Assembly (NCBI RefSeq): GCF_003945545.1 | Contig: NZ_CP029617.1 | Location: 4,413,001-4,477,000 of the forward strand | Length of the DNA stretch: 64,000 nt | Source: Streptomyces sp. WAC 01529 | GTDB lineage: Bacteria > Actinomycetota > Actinomycetes > Streptomycetales > Streptomycetaceae | Direction: 5' to 3' | In this document: positions 34,996 to 43,103 of the stretch, in pieces | Layout: each line of letters begins with the position of its first letter | Position numbering within the stretch: position 1 is the first letter of the stretch | The notes under the pieces: model-generated | What the model saw: only the letters and a program-made list of their open reading frames with translations | What the model was told of the DNA's origin: nothing | The model's database searches: none | Program-made: the position numbers and the translations under genes

Positions 34996-36018
34996 GTGCT
35001 CGTCGGCGTCTGCGACTTCCCTGGTAGCTACGCCTTTCCACCCGCCGGCTACGGCGGGATCGAACGATGGCTGTGGGCGGTCGCCGTAGGCGCCCGAGCC
35101 GCAGGCGCCGACGTACACCTTCTTGGGCCGGGCTGGCTCACGGACCTGGAGAACGACTGGGTTCGTCGGCCGGTCCGCCTAGAGGACATCACCGCCGGAT
35201 CGCTCGCCGAGCGCGAGCTTCGCGACACTGGATACGACCTCTTGGTCGTGGGGCACGAATACCCGTCCCTGCCGGCCTGGACGCGCAAGTGGAACGAGCT
35301 GGACTGTGACGTCGCCACCTTCCAGCACTCGCCCGTCTTCCAGCACGCCGACGCGGCCTTCGATGGCAGGCGGTCACGGCTCTACTGCTATTCGCCCGAG
35401 ATGATCGAGCGGTACGCGGAGCACCAGCCGATCACCGAACTCGCCGTTCACCTCGGCCTGGATGAGGAGGAGCCGTCGACCGTTGCTGGCAGCGACCTTG
35501 TGTGGCTTGGCCGAATCGACGAGGAGAAGGCACCGCACCTCGCTGTCCGAGCAGCCCAGATCCTTGGCCGCCGGATACGGGTAGTCGGCCCCGTCTTCGA
35601 CGAGGCATACGTACGACGCCATGAACGTCTCTTCAGTGCGGACCACGTGAAGTGGATCGGCGAAATCGGCGGCCCGGCTAAGACCGCCGCCATCCGTGAC
35701 GCATCCGTCTTCGTCTACACCTACGCCCGTACGTACGTGGAAGCCGGCGCAGCCGTCTTCGGTGAGTCCCTCCGCGCCGGTACCCCCATAGCCGCGCTCA
35801 CTTGGCGCGAAGGGACCTGCGCCGAGGCGGCCCTGTGCGATCGGACGGGCGTGGTCACGGTGGCTGATCCCGCAGAGGACGACGAGACAGCAGCGGAGCT
35901 TCTCGCCGTCGCGATCGAACAGGCCCAGGATCTCAACCACAAAGAGGTCCAGGAGACCGGGATGCATCGCTTCGATCCAGCCCGCCACTTCACGGCGATG
36001 TCGACCCGGTCATGCTGA
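34996..36018 (+). CDS. GT4-like glycosyltransferase
   Basis: A 340-aa GT-B fold protein. The N-terminal half has YGGIERWLWAVAVGARAAGA typical of GT4 acceptor domains; the C-terminal half has LVWLGRIDEEKAPHLAVRAA, and the donor-binding E-x7-E region FGESLRAGTPIAALTWREG. The GTG start follows the serS stop by 1 nt. The stop overlaps the next ATG. No membrane segment; it acts in the cytosol. Donor and acceptor unknown; a sugar is probably added to the operon's product. Confidence 0.83.
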   Translation: MLVGVCDFPGSYAFPPAGYGGIERWLWAVAVGARAAGADVHLLGPGWLTDLENDWVRRPVRLEDITAGSLAERELRDTGYDLLVVGHEYPSLPAWTRKWNELDCDVATFQHSPVFQHADAAFDGRRSRLYCYSPEMIERYAEHQPITELAVHLGLDEEEPSTVAGSDLVWLGRIDEEKAPHLAVRAAQILGRRIRVVGPVFDEAYVRRHERLFSADHVKWIGEIGGPAKTAAIRDASVFVYTYARTYVEAGAAVFGESLRAGTPIAALTWREGTCAEAALCDRTGVVTVADPAEDDETAAELLAVAIEQAQDLNHKEVQETGMHRFDPARHFTAMSTRSC

Positions 36019-37016
36019 GTAGGCCCGGGGAACTCGTGCTCGGGACTTCGTCCCATTCGGAAGCCCGCTTACTTGCGGCCCTCCGTCAAGCCATGGGATC
36101 CCACTGGGAGTTCACTGTTTCCGAGGGGAGGGTCGCGATCGAGCATCCCCACAGGGCGTCGCCGTACTCTCCGCCTCGTCGGTCCCCGTCCTGGGAGGAA
36201 CTGCTGGTGGGGCTCAAGGTGGGTTTCGCGGCCCATGGCGCCCCACAGGAGCCCTGCCTGCCAGTTCGGTGGGGCCGTGAGACCGAGCTGACGATCTCGG
36301 CCGTCCAAGCCCTTGACCTCTTCCTCAAGGACGGGCGTCCGGTGACCTACCGCAGTGGCTTCCTGCCCCAGCCTGTTGTCCGTTTCACCGGGCAACGTGA
36401 CGCAACGGGCGATCTCCGGGAAGGGTTTCTGACCTCGTTCGTCAACGTCTCCCGCGTCCAGCCGATTCAGTGCATCGACGAGTACGGGGGGATCCTGGAC
36501 GGCTGGCTCAGCGTGCTGTCGCGACTGGGTTTCCACGCGCGCCACATCAGCATCAACGGCAAGCTGGCAGCATGGCGGCGCCGCCAAGTCGAAGGCATCA
36601 CCCTTCGCTTCAACCACCTCGATCTGCCTCTCGGCGACATCGTCCTTCTTTGGAATGCCGACAACCCCGCGCGCATGGCCGTAGACCTCGGCACCGGGCT
36701 GGAACGGCTGGCCTGGGCGAGGACGAGGCTGAGGTGGAGGGAACTCGTCTTCGGCCAGTTCGCGTCCCTGGCGCCCCCGCCGACCCTGGACGCCGTCCGC
36801 ACGGCCACTCTCCTCCTTGCACACGGTGTCCGTCCCGCAGCGCGCGGAGCCGGCGGGATCACCCGCCGGGTGATCGGAACGATCGATCCAGGTGCGGCGA
36901 GGTTGGGCGTCAGCTCCCTGGTTCGCGCGTCGTACCGCTATTGGCGACTGTTCGGTGAACCGAAGGTCCCATGGCCAGCCGTGACCATGGCGATCGAGGA
37001 GGAACTGGGCATCTGA
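36012..37016 (+). CDS. Stand-alone AlaRS-like (class II synthetase) catalytic-domain protein
   Basis: A 334-aa protein resembling the catalytic part of alanyl-tRNA synthetase. Visible parallels: FVNVSRVQPIQCIDEYGGIL with GFHARHISINGK (motif 2 region), DLGTGLERLAWAR (motif 3 with its Arg, archaeal AlaRS style), and LLLAHGVRPAARGAGGITRR, matching the helical domain start of AlaRS. No editing domain, no C-Ala and no obvious tRNA-binding part are present. Motif 2 is diverged, so it may activate a different amino acid or pass it to a non-tRNA acceptor. It is the last gene of the operon and overlaps the glycosyltransferase by 7 nt. Confidence 0.7.
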   Translation: MLSRPGELVLGTSSHSEARLLAALRQAMGSHWEFTVSEGRVAIEHPHRASPYSPPRRSPSWEELLVGLKVGFAAHGAPQEPCLPVRWGRETELTISAVQALDLFLKDGRPVTYRSGFLPQPVVRFTGQRDATGDLREGFLTSFVNVSRVQPIQCIDEYGGILDGWLSVLSRLGFHARHISINGKLAAWRRRQVEGITLRFNHLDLPLGDIVLLWNADNPARMAVDLGTGLERLAWARTRLRWRELVFGQFASLAPPPTLDAVRTATLLLAHGVRPAARGAGGITRRVIGTIDPGAARLGVSSLVRASYRYWRLFGEPKVPWPAVTMAIEEELGI

Positions 37017-37396
37017 AGGAAGACCTCCAGTGAGTCGAGTCCGCTTACCGGGGCAAATCTGTCCTTCGCCAGTTGTTCCCGGACAGCGGTCAGTCCAGCG
37101 GAACGCCGTGACCTGCGCGGACTCACTTCACTGGCAACGCGGTTGCGTGGCACCGCCCGCCTTGCGAGTGCTGCGACCTGCGGCGACTGGATTGGATGGC
37201 AAGGAGAGCCGCGGACTGAGTTCGCTGTCGACGGACACCAGTTGTCCGTTGACATCGAACCCAGTCGTTTTGCCATCGAACCGAGTCGTGCCGCATCCGG
37301 CGTGCCCAGAACCACGAAACGAACGAGGGCCGACGGCAAGCCGTCGGTCCTCTGGTCAGCTATCCCACAGCACAGCACAGCACGCCCTGCAGCTCA
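37017..37396. other. Intergenic with iteron-like repeats
   Basis: No gene. Contains degenerate copies of a ~20-bp string on both strands (see the repeat entry), possibly part of the 3' region of the operon or a protein-binding array. Confidence 0.5.
37184..37288. repeat. Iteron-like repeats CGACTGG(A/G)TTGGATGGCAA
   Basis: Direct copy at 37184-37202, inverted degenerate copies at 37250-37267 and 37268-37288, and a further direct copy outside this block at 37846-37864. Between copies the sequence is not conserved. All lie in non-coding DNA on either side of the Cys-rich gene. Confidence 0.6.
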
Positions 37397-37753
37397 TCAG
37401 CCGCCGAGAGTCCCCATGCACGTCATGCACCGGCTCGTCGCCCGCAGCTGCGCGTTCCCCTCAGTGGCGATGGCTGGGCTGCTTTCGCTGATACGGCCCC
37501 AATCTCCGGGGGACGGATCGAGAATCCAACCCCACTTCGGAGGCCGCACCTCGTCTTCTGTCATGTGATCGCAGGCGCCTGGAACGTGCGCCTTACCATT
37601 CTGTTTGATCAAGATGGCGTCGCCGGGGAACCGCCGCCACTCCTGTCGAACACACCTTTCCTCCGGGTGCGCCTTGGGCACGCTGCCATCAGGAGGGCAG
37701 GCGCACCCCATGCCGATGATGTTGTCGCATCGCTCGCAGCGCACCTCTTTCAT
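37397..37753 (-). CDS. Small Cys-rich protein, unknown
   Basis: A 118-aa protein starting MKEVRCERCDNIIGMGCACP, with a CxxC-x7-CxC array and a second MTCMG pair near the C-terminus, suggesting zinc binding. The middle is Trp-rich (EVRPPKWGWILDPSPGDWG). No family recognised. The start was chosen at the codon directly before the Cys cluster; an in-frame start 63 nt earlier is possible. Small orphan genes of this type are common near relaxase and integrase modules in Streptomyces elements. Confidence 0.55.
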   Translation of the reverse strand: MKEVRCERCDNIIGMGCACPPDGSVPKAHPEERCVRQEWRRFPGDAILIKQNGKAHVPGACDHMTEDEVRPPKWGWILDPSPGDWGRISESSPAIATEGNAQLRATSRCMTCMGTLGG

Positions 37754-38057
37754 GTGACCAAGTGTCCCATCCGAGAGCATGCAGCTCACGCGTAACGGCA
37801 TGGCGGCGGTGTCCATTGCGGCGACACCGAGAGATCACCGCGATTCGACTGGGTTGGATGGCAAAGCGGCTGGCTTCGTTGATGTAGGGTCTCGCCGCCC
37901 ATGGCCAGCGGCGGTTCCGTGACCTGGTAGTTGTCGTCGTGTCTCACGGCTTGGCCAGCCGTCCAGTCTCACGATCGTGTCCGAATCCTCGGGGCGGCTG
38001 GCTTGCTGGCTCGTCAGCTCGCTGGCTAACCACCAGCTGACGGAGTGCAGAACGCAA

Positions 38058-38090
38058 GCGGGGCGCCGGCCGGAGTGGCTGGCGCCCCGC
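38058..38090 (-). terminator. Hairpin after small genes
   Basis: GCGGGGCGCCGGCC and GGCTGGCGCCCCGC, a 14-bp stem with one mismatch and a 5-nt loop, 10 bp past the stop of the 70-aa gene on the minus strand. Confidence 0.65.
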
Positions 38091-38100
38091 TGCCGTGCCG

Positions 38101-38313
38101 TCAGGCCGGTTCGGGTGTGGGCGTCTCGGTCCGGCTGCCGCTCAAGACGTCCACGATGCGGAAGTCGTCGCGCTCCAGGGCCTCGACGATCGCCACGGCC
38201 ATGTTCTCAAGGCCGTCCGTGTCGGCAGGTAGGCCGCCGTGCGCCTTCCGGTAGGCGACCATGGTGTCCACGATCTTGAGCACAACATCGATGTTCTCCG
38301 CACTGCTCTGCAT
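38101..38313 (-). CDS. Small acidic protein, unknown
   Basis: A 70-aa protein (MQSSAENIDVVLKIVDTMVA ... VDVLSGSRTETPTPEPA), predicted helical. ATG chosen with an AGGAGG site 4 nt upstream; a GTG one codon earlier is the alternative. The start overlaps the stop of the 38-aa gene, so the two form a small operon. No family recognised. Confidence 0.55.
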   Translation of the reverse strand: MQSSAENIDVVLKIVDTMVAYRKAHGGLPADTDGLENMAVAIVEALERDDFRIVDVLSGSRTETPTPEPA

Positions 38314-38429
38314 CACGCCTCCTGTTCGTCGTCGCTGCCGCCGTTGACCGCGCGGAGCCGCCGGTGAGCCTTGAACGCCTCCCCGGGTTCCGGCCAGTCG
38401 TCGGTGCAGATTCCGTAGCGGGGCGGCAT
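38313..38429 (-). CDS. 38-aa protein, unknown
   Basis: Tiny gene upstream of and coupled to the 70-aa gene: MPPRYGICTDDWPEPGEAFK and then AHRRLRAVNGGSDDEQEA. Such PRYG-x-C-x-DDW small proteins recur in Streptomyces accessory DNA as far as I remember; no function known. Its promoter would lie in the region with the inverted repeat at 38469-38526. Confidence 0.45.
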   Translation of the reverse strand: MPPRYGICTDDWPEPGEAFKAHRRLRAVNGGSDDEQEA

Positions 38430-38468
38430 CAGACCCCGCTCACTCATATGAGTGAAGGGCCTGACCTG

Positions 38469-38526
38469 CCAAATCTCAAACTCGTGTCAGATCTGCCATC
38501 GCTTGGCCATCGACCGTGAGATTTGG
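38469..38526. promoter_or_regulatory. 10-bp inverted repeat between divergent genes
   Basis: CCAAATCTCA (38469-38478) and TGAGATTTGG (38517-38526) are perfect inverted copies, with further partial matches (CAGATCTG at ~38488, GAAATCTGAGA at ~38531). The cluster lies between the small minus-strand genes and the DUF317 gene and may be an operator. TTGACA occurs at ~38549, which could be a -35 element toward the plus-strand genes. Confidence 0.5.
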
Positions 38527-38715
38527 CCACGAAATCTGAGACCCTACAGTTGACAACAGACACCAGTTCGCCGGGGCAGACAGGAAAGATCCCGAAAGGA
38601 CTGGTGCGCTGCGGCACAGCATGTCAACGTACAACGCCTGCCGGAAGAACTGACGTCCGAGCCCACGGAGGCGCCCCTGCACCCGCACCACCCTGGTGAC
38701 CCTTCTCATTCCGAC

Positions 38716-39414
38716 TTGCCAGACCCGATGTACTGGGTTACTCCGCGCCACCTGGCCGGTGACGACGGCGCGCTCGCAGAGCGGATCGGCGACACCCTGA
38801 CCGGCCTCGGCTGGCATATGTGGCCAACCTCCCGCCACACCCTGCTGTATGTGAGCCCGGACGGGCTGCGCGGCGCCGAGTGGATCCTCGCGGCCTACCC
38901 GTTCGAGCTGGGCGGACTGTCCGTAGCTTGGCAGCTGAGTGCCCGCCCGCATGCTGCCTCCGCGATGACGGAGTGGAACGCGTACTTCACTGCCGGCGTC
39001 CCGTACGAAGCGCTCGCTGATCTCGTCGTCGCGCTCGACGCCCGTGAAGTGCCGGACGCTGGCTTCGAAGGGCCCGAGACGGTCCTCAACGCAGTCGGTG
39101 CCCAAGGCTGGATCCGTGACGTGGACTGCCCCCACACCACCGCCATGGACCCCGGGTTCTCCGCCACCGTCTCCCTGGGACTGCAGCCGCCGCTTGTCCA
39201 GGACGCGGATGCGCACCCTGACTTGATGGGGTGGCAGGCGTGGGCGGAATCCGTTCTCGGCGCCCCATATCTGTGGTGCGCCAGCTTCAGTGCCAGCGTC
39301 CCCCATGACCTGGTCGCGGCATTCGCCTCCTCGCTCGCCTCACCGGTCCCGGTGCCCCGCCGGACCGTGCCCAAGAGCGCAGAGGGCCGGCTCAACGTCG
39401 TCCGCCGCAGCTGA
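38716..39414 (+). CDS. DUF317-type protein
   Basis: A 232-aa protein whose VTPRHLAGDDGALAERIGDT, WILAAYPFELGGLSVAWQLS and MTEWNAYFTAGVPYEALAD strings are those of the DUF317 (SPDY-type) repeat family found mainly in Streptomyces plasmids and integrated elements. Two DUF317 units are likely. The TTG start is the first reasonable codon, but the frame is open for ~90 nt further upstream. Function unknown; a link to regulation or element maintenance is only by association. Confidence 0.7.
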   Translation: MPDPMYWVTPRHLAGDDGALAERIGDTLTGLGWHMWPTSRHTLLYVSPDGLRGAEWILAAYPFELGGLSVAWQLSARPHAASAMTEWNAYFTAGVPYEALADLVVALDAREVPDAGFEGPETVLNAVGAQGWIRDVDCPHTTAMDPGFSATVSLGLQPPLVQDADAHPDLMGWQAWAESVLGAPYLWCASFSASVPHDLVAAFASSLASPVPVPRRTVPKSAEGRLNVVRRS

Positions 39415-39511
39415 CGGTCCGCCCCCTGCAGTGCTTGTTGTGGTGTCGCCAATTGCCTTGAGCTGCAAGTTCGTTCCCCTGCGTCCGTCAGATGACAGAG
39501 ATGGAGACCGT

Positions 39512-39964
39512 ATGTTCCGACGACGTGCTCGCGCGGACCGCGAGTTCCGTGAGGCCCAACGTGAGGCGTTCGCGCTGCTGCAGATGCATGCACATGAGCT
39601 TCTGCCGTTCGACTCTGTCCGGGCCGACGCGTCAACGCCGACCGGATCGGCCTCGGAGACCATCGGGCCGGACTTCCCGCCAGCCGATCTGCGGGCACCG
39701 TCCCGGCAGGACGTCGAGGGAATGATGATGCGCTGGATGCATCCGCTCGTCATCGACGACGCGGTCCGCGCGTGCGCGACGTGTGGCGTGTACCGGGACT
39801 GGATCGTCTTCTGCATGCGCGACGACTCGGTGTGGCTGTGCTGCCGAGCCGGCCACCAGGTGCATGAGCCTCGTCTGGACGCTGCCTGGTACAACCGCAA
39901 CTCAGGTCCGGTCGACTACTGGCACCCCTCCCTTGAGGACGGGCTGCGTCACCTCGGCCACTGA
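39512..39964 (+). CDS. Hypothetical protein with CxxC pair
   Basis: A 150-aa protein beginning MFRRRARADREFREAQREAF with a GGAG site. The C-terminal half contains CATCGVYRDW and WLCCRAGHQVHEP, a likely metal site. Follows the DUF317 gene by ~100 bp and precedes a lipoprotein gene on the same strand. No family recognised. Confidence 0.6.
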   Translation: MFRRRARADREFREAQREAFALLQMHAHELLPFDSVRADASTPTGSASETIGPDFPPADLRAPSRQDVEGMMMRWMHPLVIDDAVRACATCGVYRDWIVFCMRDDSVWLCCRAGHQVHEPRLDAAWYNRNSGPVDYWHPSLEDGLRHLGH

Positions 39965-40057
39965 CCCCCGAAACCCCACTCCCTACTCCTACATACCGCC
40001 GGTGCCGGAGGCCCGGCTGGTCAGACCGTCTGTTCCGCAGCCAATTTGGGGTTCCGC

Positions 40058-40756
40058 ATGCGCCTTCACACCACGACCGTCACCAGCCTGACTTCCCTGG
40101 CCATCCTGGCCTTGGCGGGCTGCACCAGCAGCAGCACGCTCGCCGACGATCCGGTCTCCTCCGCCTCCGCGCCCACGCAGCAGGAGGGCAAGCACTCCCC
40201 GGTTCCCGAGCTGTTGTCCTCGGCCGCGCTGAGCAAGCGCCTCTTGGCCGAGAGCGATCTTGGTGAGGGCTACTCCCGCAAGCCGCAGCAGCCCAGGCCG
40301 CAGGACGATGTCGTTGTTTCCGGTTGCCCGGCGCTGGAGGAGCTCGGCGGTGACGCCGCTGTCGGCGACAGCCTCGACTTCCCCCGCAAGGCGAAGGCGT
40401 CCTTCACCTATATGGGCGGCAGCGACTCGGAGGTGGCCGAGGAGCTGTACAGCGACACCGCCGCGAAGCTCTCCAGGGGCGCGAGCCGGATCTTCGACGC
40501 GATGATCTCCTGCCCCACGTACCGGATCCTCGTCAGCAGCACCTCCGTCGACATGGGCACGGAGCAGATGGCCGCGCCGCCTCTCGGCGACGAGCAGTGG
40601 AGCCAGCTGCTCACCTACTCCGTCGGCCCGCAGCGCAGCGTTGTCCAGCAGACGGCGATCCGCATCGCCAACGTGCTGGTGATCGTTTCCGGCTCGCCGG
40701 GCCTTGTTGACGCGCACCTGGCGCAGGCCGTTGACAAAGCACAGCGCACACGGTGA
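40058..40756 (+). CDS. Lipoprotein, unknown
   Basis: A 232-aa protein with a lipoprotein signal (MRLHTTTVTSLTSLAILALA, then lipobox LAGC). The mature part contains ESDLGEGYSRKP and a conserved-looking SVVQQTAIRIANVLVIVSGS region, like Streptomyces sensor-domain or PknH-type extracellular lipoproteins. A start 12 nt upstream (TTG) is possible. A strong terminator follows. Confidence 0.7.
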   Translation: MRLHTTTVTSLTSLAILALAGCTSSSTLADDPVSSASAPTQQEGKHSPVPELLSSAALSKRLLAESDLGEGYSRKPQQPRPQDDVVVSGCPALEELGGDAAVGDSLDFPRKAKASFTYMGGSDSEVAEELYSDTAAKLSRGASRIFDAMISCPTYRILVSSTSVDMGTEQMAAPPLGDEQWSQLLTYSVGPQRSVVQQTAIRIANVLVIVSGSPGLVDAHLAQAVDKAQRTR

Positions 40757-40772
40757 CTGCAGGGGACGCGAA

Positions 40773-40812
40773 GGGGGCCGGTGACCGGGATGATTCCCGG
40801 TCACCGGCCCCC
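40773..40812. terminator. Strong bidirectional terminator
   Basis: A perfect 17-bp stem, GGGGGCCGGTGACCGGG / CCCGGTCACCGGCCCCC, with a 6-nt loop between the converging lipoprotein gene and the 40849 gene. Confidence 0.88.
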
Positions 40813-40848
40813 TTCCTCATCTGGGGGTGCGGTCGGTGCCGTCGTCTG

Positions 40849-41229
40849 TCAGAAGGTGTACGGGGTGAACGGACGGACAGGTTCAGTCACCGCGTTGACC
40901 AACCGCTGGAGCTTCAGCCGCTCGTTCTCGTTCATGATGCCGATGGCGTTGCCGAAGGACTTCTCGTCGTGCTGGTCCAGGAAGGGGGCGAGGAAGCGGT
41001 CCAGTTCCTCGGGGGCTTCGAGCCAGGTCTGCAGGTACTGGTGGTACCGATCTACCTGCTTCTTCGCCTCTTTGACCTCGTTGATGGTGGGTGCGAGAGC
41101 GGCGGCCTGTTCCGCCTTGGTGAAGGGGCCTCCATCGTCGTGGCGCCAGGTCTTGGTGCTGGCGTGGTACTTGAAGTACGCGCCGCACAGCTGAGCGACG
41201 ACGTGTCGGCGGGGTTCGATGAGGAGGAT
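40849..41229 (-). CDS. Hypothetical protein downstream of the relaxase
   Basis: About 126 aa of coherent coding sequence (HVVAQLCGAYFKYHASTKTW, AALAPTINEVKEAKKQVDRY, DRFLAPFLDQHDEKSFGNAI). The 5' end is uncertain: no ATG, GTG or TTG lies in frame near the start of the conserved part, but an AGGAG motif sits 7 nt before an ATC codon at 41229. Longer in-frame sequence reaches 41520 over the relaxase tail, with poor coding character. It is the last gene of the mobilisation block. Confidence 0.5.
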   Translation of the reverse strand: MLLIEPRRHVVAQLCGAYFKYHASTKTWRHDDGGPFTKAEQAAALAPTINEVKEAKKQVDRYHQYLQTWLEAPEELDRFLAPFLDQHDEKSFGNAIGIMNENERLKLQRLVNAVTEPVRPFTPYTF

Positions 41230-41392
41230 GCGGGTGCTCCTTGTTGAGGGGTGGGGCGGTGGGGCAACACATAGGGTCCGGAGAATCCCCGGTTTCGGTA
41301 ACCGGGGATGTGCAGCTACAGTCCGTCGGCTTCGTGCCGGTCCGTGGCTGCGCGTGGTGTCGTTTCTCGTGGCCCGCGCCAGGGGCTCCGGC

Positions 41393-43102
41393 TCAGCGGG
41401 ACCGTCCGGCGTGGGATGTAGGCGGCGTGTACGCGCCCGGGAGCCCGGGATCGGTCTGCGGGGCGGTCTGAGCGGGAAGGCGGCGGGCCTGCGCGGCTCG
41501 TGCGCCGGGGCCGGGTGCATGCCGGTCGCCGAGGCGTTGGATGCGCCAGACGAGGACCTCGGATGCTGACTTCGCGTCGTCCAAGGGGCGGTGCTGGGCT
41601 GCCTGCCGGAGGACGGTGGCCGGGTTGTGGCCAGCGGCTTCGGCGGCGACGAGGGCGGCGGTGAGGGCGGACCAGGCGTTCTCCGTGAGGATCTGTTTGG
41701 CGTGGCGGGGCAGGACCTCGTGCAGGGCGCGGACGTACCGGTGCACGGTGTTGTCGGAGGGATAGTGCCTGCCGAGTTCAGTGAGGCTGGTGGGGGCTAT
41801 CTGGTCGTAGGCGGCTTGCAGGTGGGTGAGCGTCTGATGGGCGGCGGCCACCTGCCGGTCGTGGTGGTGTAGTGCGCTGCGGCGCTGGACTGCGAGGACG
41901 ACGAGGATGGCGGCGTCCAAGAGCATGGCCAGCCCGGTGTGGTCCGCAGGCTGGTAGTGCATGGCCTTGAGCGCGCCCCGCAGTGCGCGGGCGTGCTGGT
42001 GGTCGGCGCGGGCGCGGGTGTGGGCGGCGTGTTCGAAGGCGGCAGCCGCACGGTGGAGTTCGGCCTGGAGTCGGACAGGAGCATGGGCGGGTAGCGCGTA
42101 GAGGACTTCGCCGAAGACGGTGAGGTGGGCCTGGACGGCGCCGTCGTCGGCGTGGGCGAGGTGGTGGGGGATGCGTTCGGCGGCAGCGGTGGCCACATGC
42201 CATGGGCTGGGGCGGTGCTGGCGAGCTGATGAGGCTGCGGTGGACTGCGCCTCGGTGGCGGTCAGGCGCTGTTGGATCTGGGGGAGGGACAGGTCGGTGG
42301 CGAGGCTGGAGCCGGAGAACCAGATGGGCGTGCCGTCGTCGGACAGGGCGACCTTGTAGCCGCCGAGGTCGCCGGAGGGCAGTGTGCGGGTCTCGACGTG
42401 AAGGCCGGCATCGGCGAGCAGGTTGAAGAACTCCTCCAGATCCTTCGCGTGGGACAGCGCGGTACGCACGATGTGCCGCAGCCGCTCACGCGCGGTCTTG
42501 TCGTGGCCCCGTCGCTTGGCCTTTTCCTGCTCGGCCCGGGTGGAGCGCTTCACCGCCGAGGTGCCGGCAGCAGCTTCGGGACCACGCCCAACCCGGGTGA
42601 GGCCGAAGTCCTCCTCGACAGCTGTGAGTTCGTTCATGGCGCGGCGGTAGTCGTTCCAGTTCCGCGGCGGGCGCAGATCACCGCGCACCTTGGTGGCGAC
42701 GATGTGGATGTGGTCCTCCGCGTGACGCACGGCAACCCAGCGGCAGCCGTCCGGATCGCCGTCGGGTGCGATGCCGGTCGCATCCACCATGCGCCGGGCG
42801 ATGGTGGCCCACTCGGCGTCGGTGAGGACGCGGTCCTCAGGCGCGGCACGCACCGAGCAGTGCCACACGTGCCCCTCAGGTGCCTTGTCGCCGGCTTGCT
42901 TGACCCGCAGATCCAGGGCCTGCGTGAGCTGGCCGAGCCGTTGCTTGTGGCCAGGGCTGTCCCAGGGGCCGGGGTCGGGGATGAAGTTGTCCCAGGAGGC
43001 GACGATGTGCTGGTCAGTGTGTTCGTTGGCGCGGCCTTTGTCGAAGAGGTAGGCCAGCACGCCGTAGGTCTTGTTGCCCGGCTTGACGATGTTCGCGATC
43101 AC
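41393..43102 (-). CDS. Relaxase / mobilisation nuclease (MobA/VirD2-like)
   Basis: A 569-aa relaxase that should nick the element at oriT and lead DNA transfer. The N-terminal catalytic domain reads MIANIVKPGNKTYGVLAYLF, then LTDAEWATIARRMVDATGI and the histidine triad HAEDHIHIVATKVRGD. The C-terminal half is helical and His/Ala-rich without a helicase signature. The GTG start overlaps the region of the mobC stop (TGA-GGTG), so the two are coupled. No gene for a coupling protein is nearby. Intact as read. Confidence 0.88.
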   Translation of the reverse strand: MIANIVKPGNKTYGVLAYLFDKGRANEHTDQHIVASWDNFIPDPGPWDSPGHKQRLGQLTQALDLRVKQAGDKAPEGHVWHCSVRAAPEDRVLTDAEWATIARRMVDATGIAPDGDPDGCRWVAVRHAEDHIHIVATKVRGDLRPPRNWNDYRRAMNELTAVEEDFGLTRVGRGPEAAAGTSAVKRSTRAEQEKAKRRGHDKTARERLRHIVRTALSHAKDLEEFFNLLADAGLHVETRTLPSGDLGGYKVALSDDGTPIWFSGSSLATDLSLPQIQQRLTATEAQSTAASSARQHRPSPWHVATAAAERIPHHLAHADDGAVQAHLTVFGEVLYALPAHAPVRLQAELHRAAAAFEHAAHTRARADHQHARALRGALKAMHYQPADHTGLAMLLDAAILVVLAVQRRSALHHHDRQVAAAHQTLTHLQAAYDQIAPTSLTELGRHYPSDNTVHRYVRALHEVLPRHAKQILTENAWSALTAALVAAEAAGHNPATVLRQAAQHRPLDDAKSASEVLVWRIQRLGDRHAPGPGARAAQARRLPAQTAPQTDPGLPGAYTPPTSHAGRSR

Positions 43103-43103
43103 C

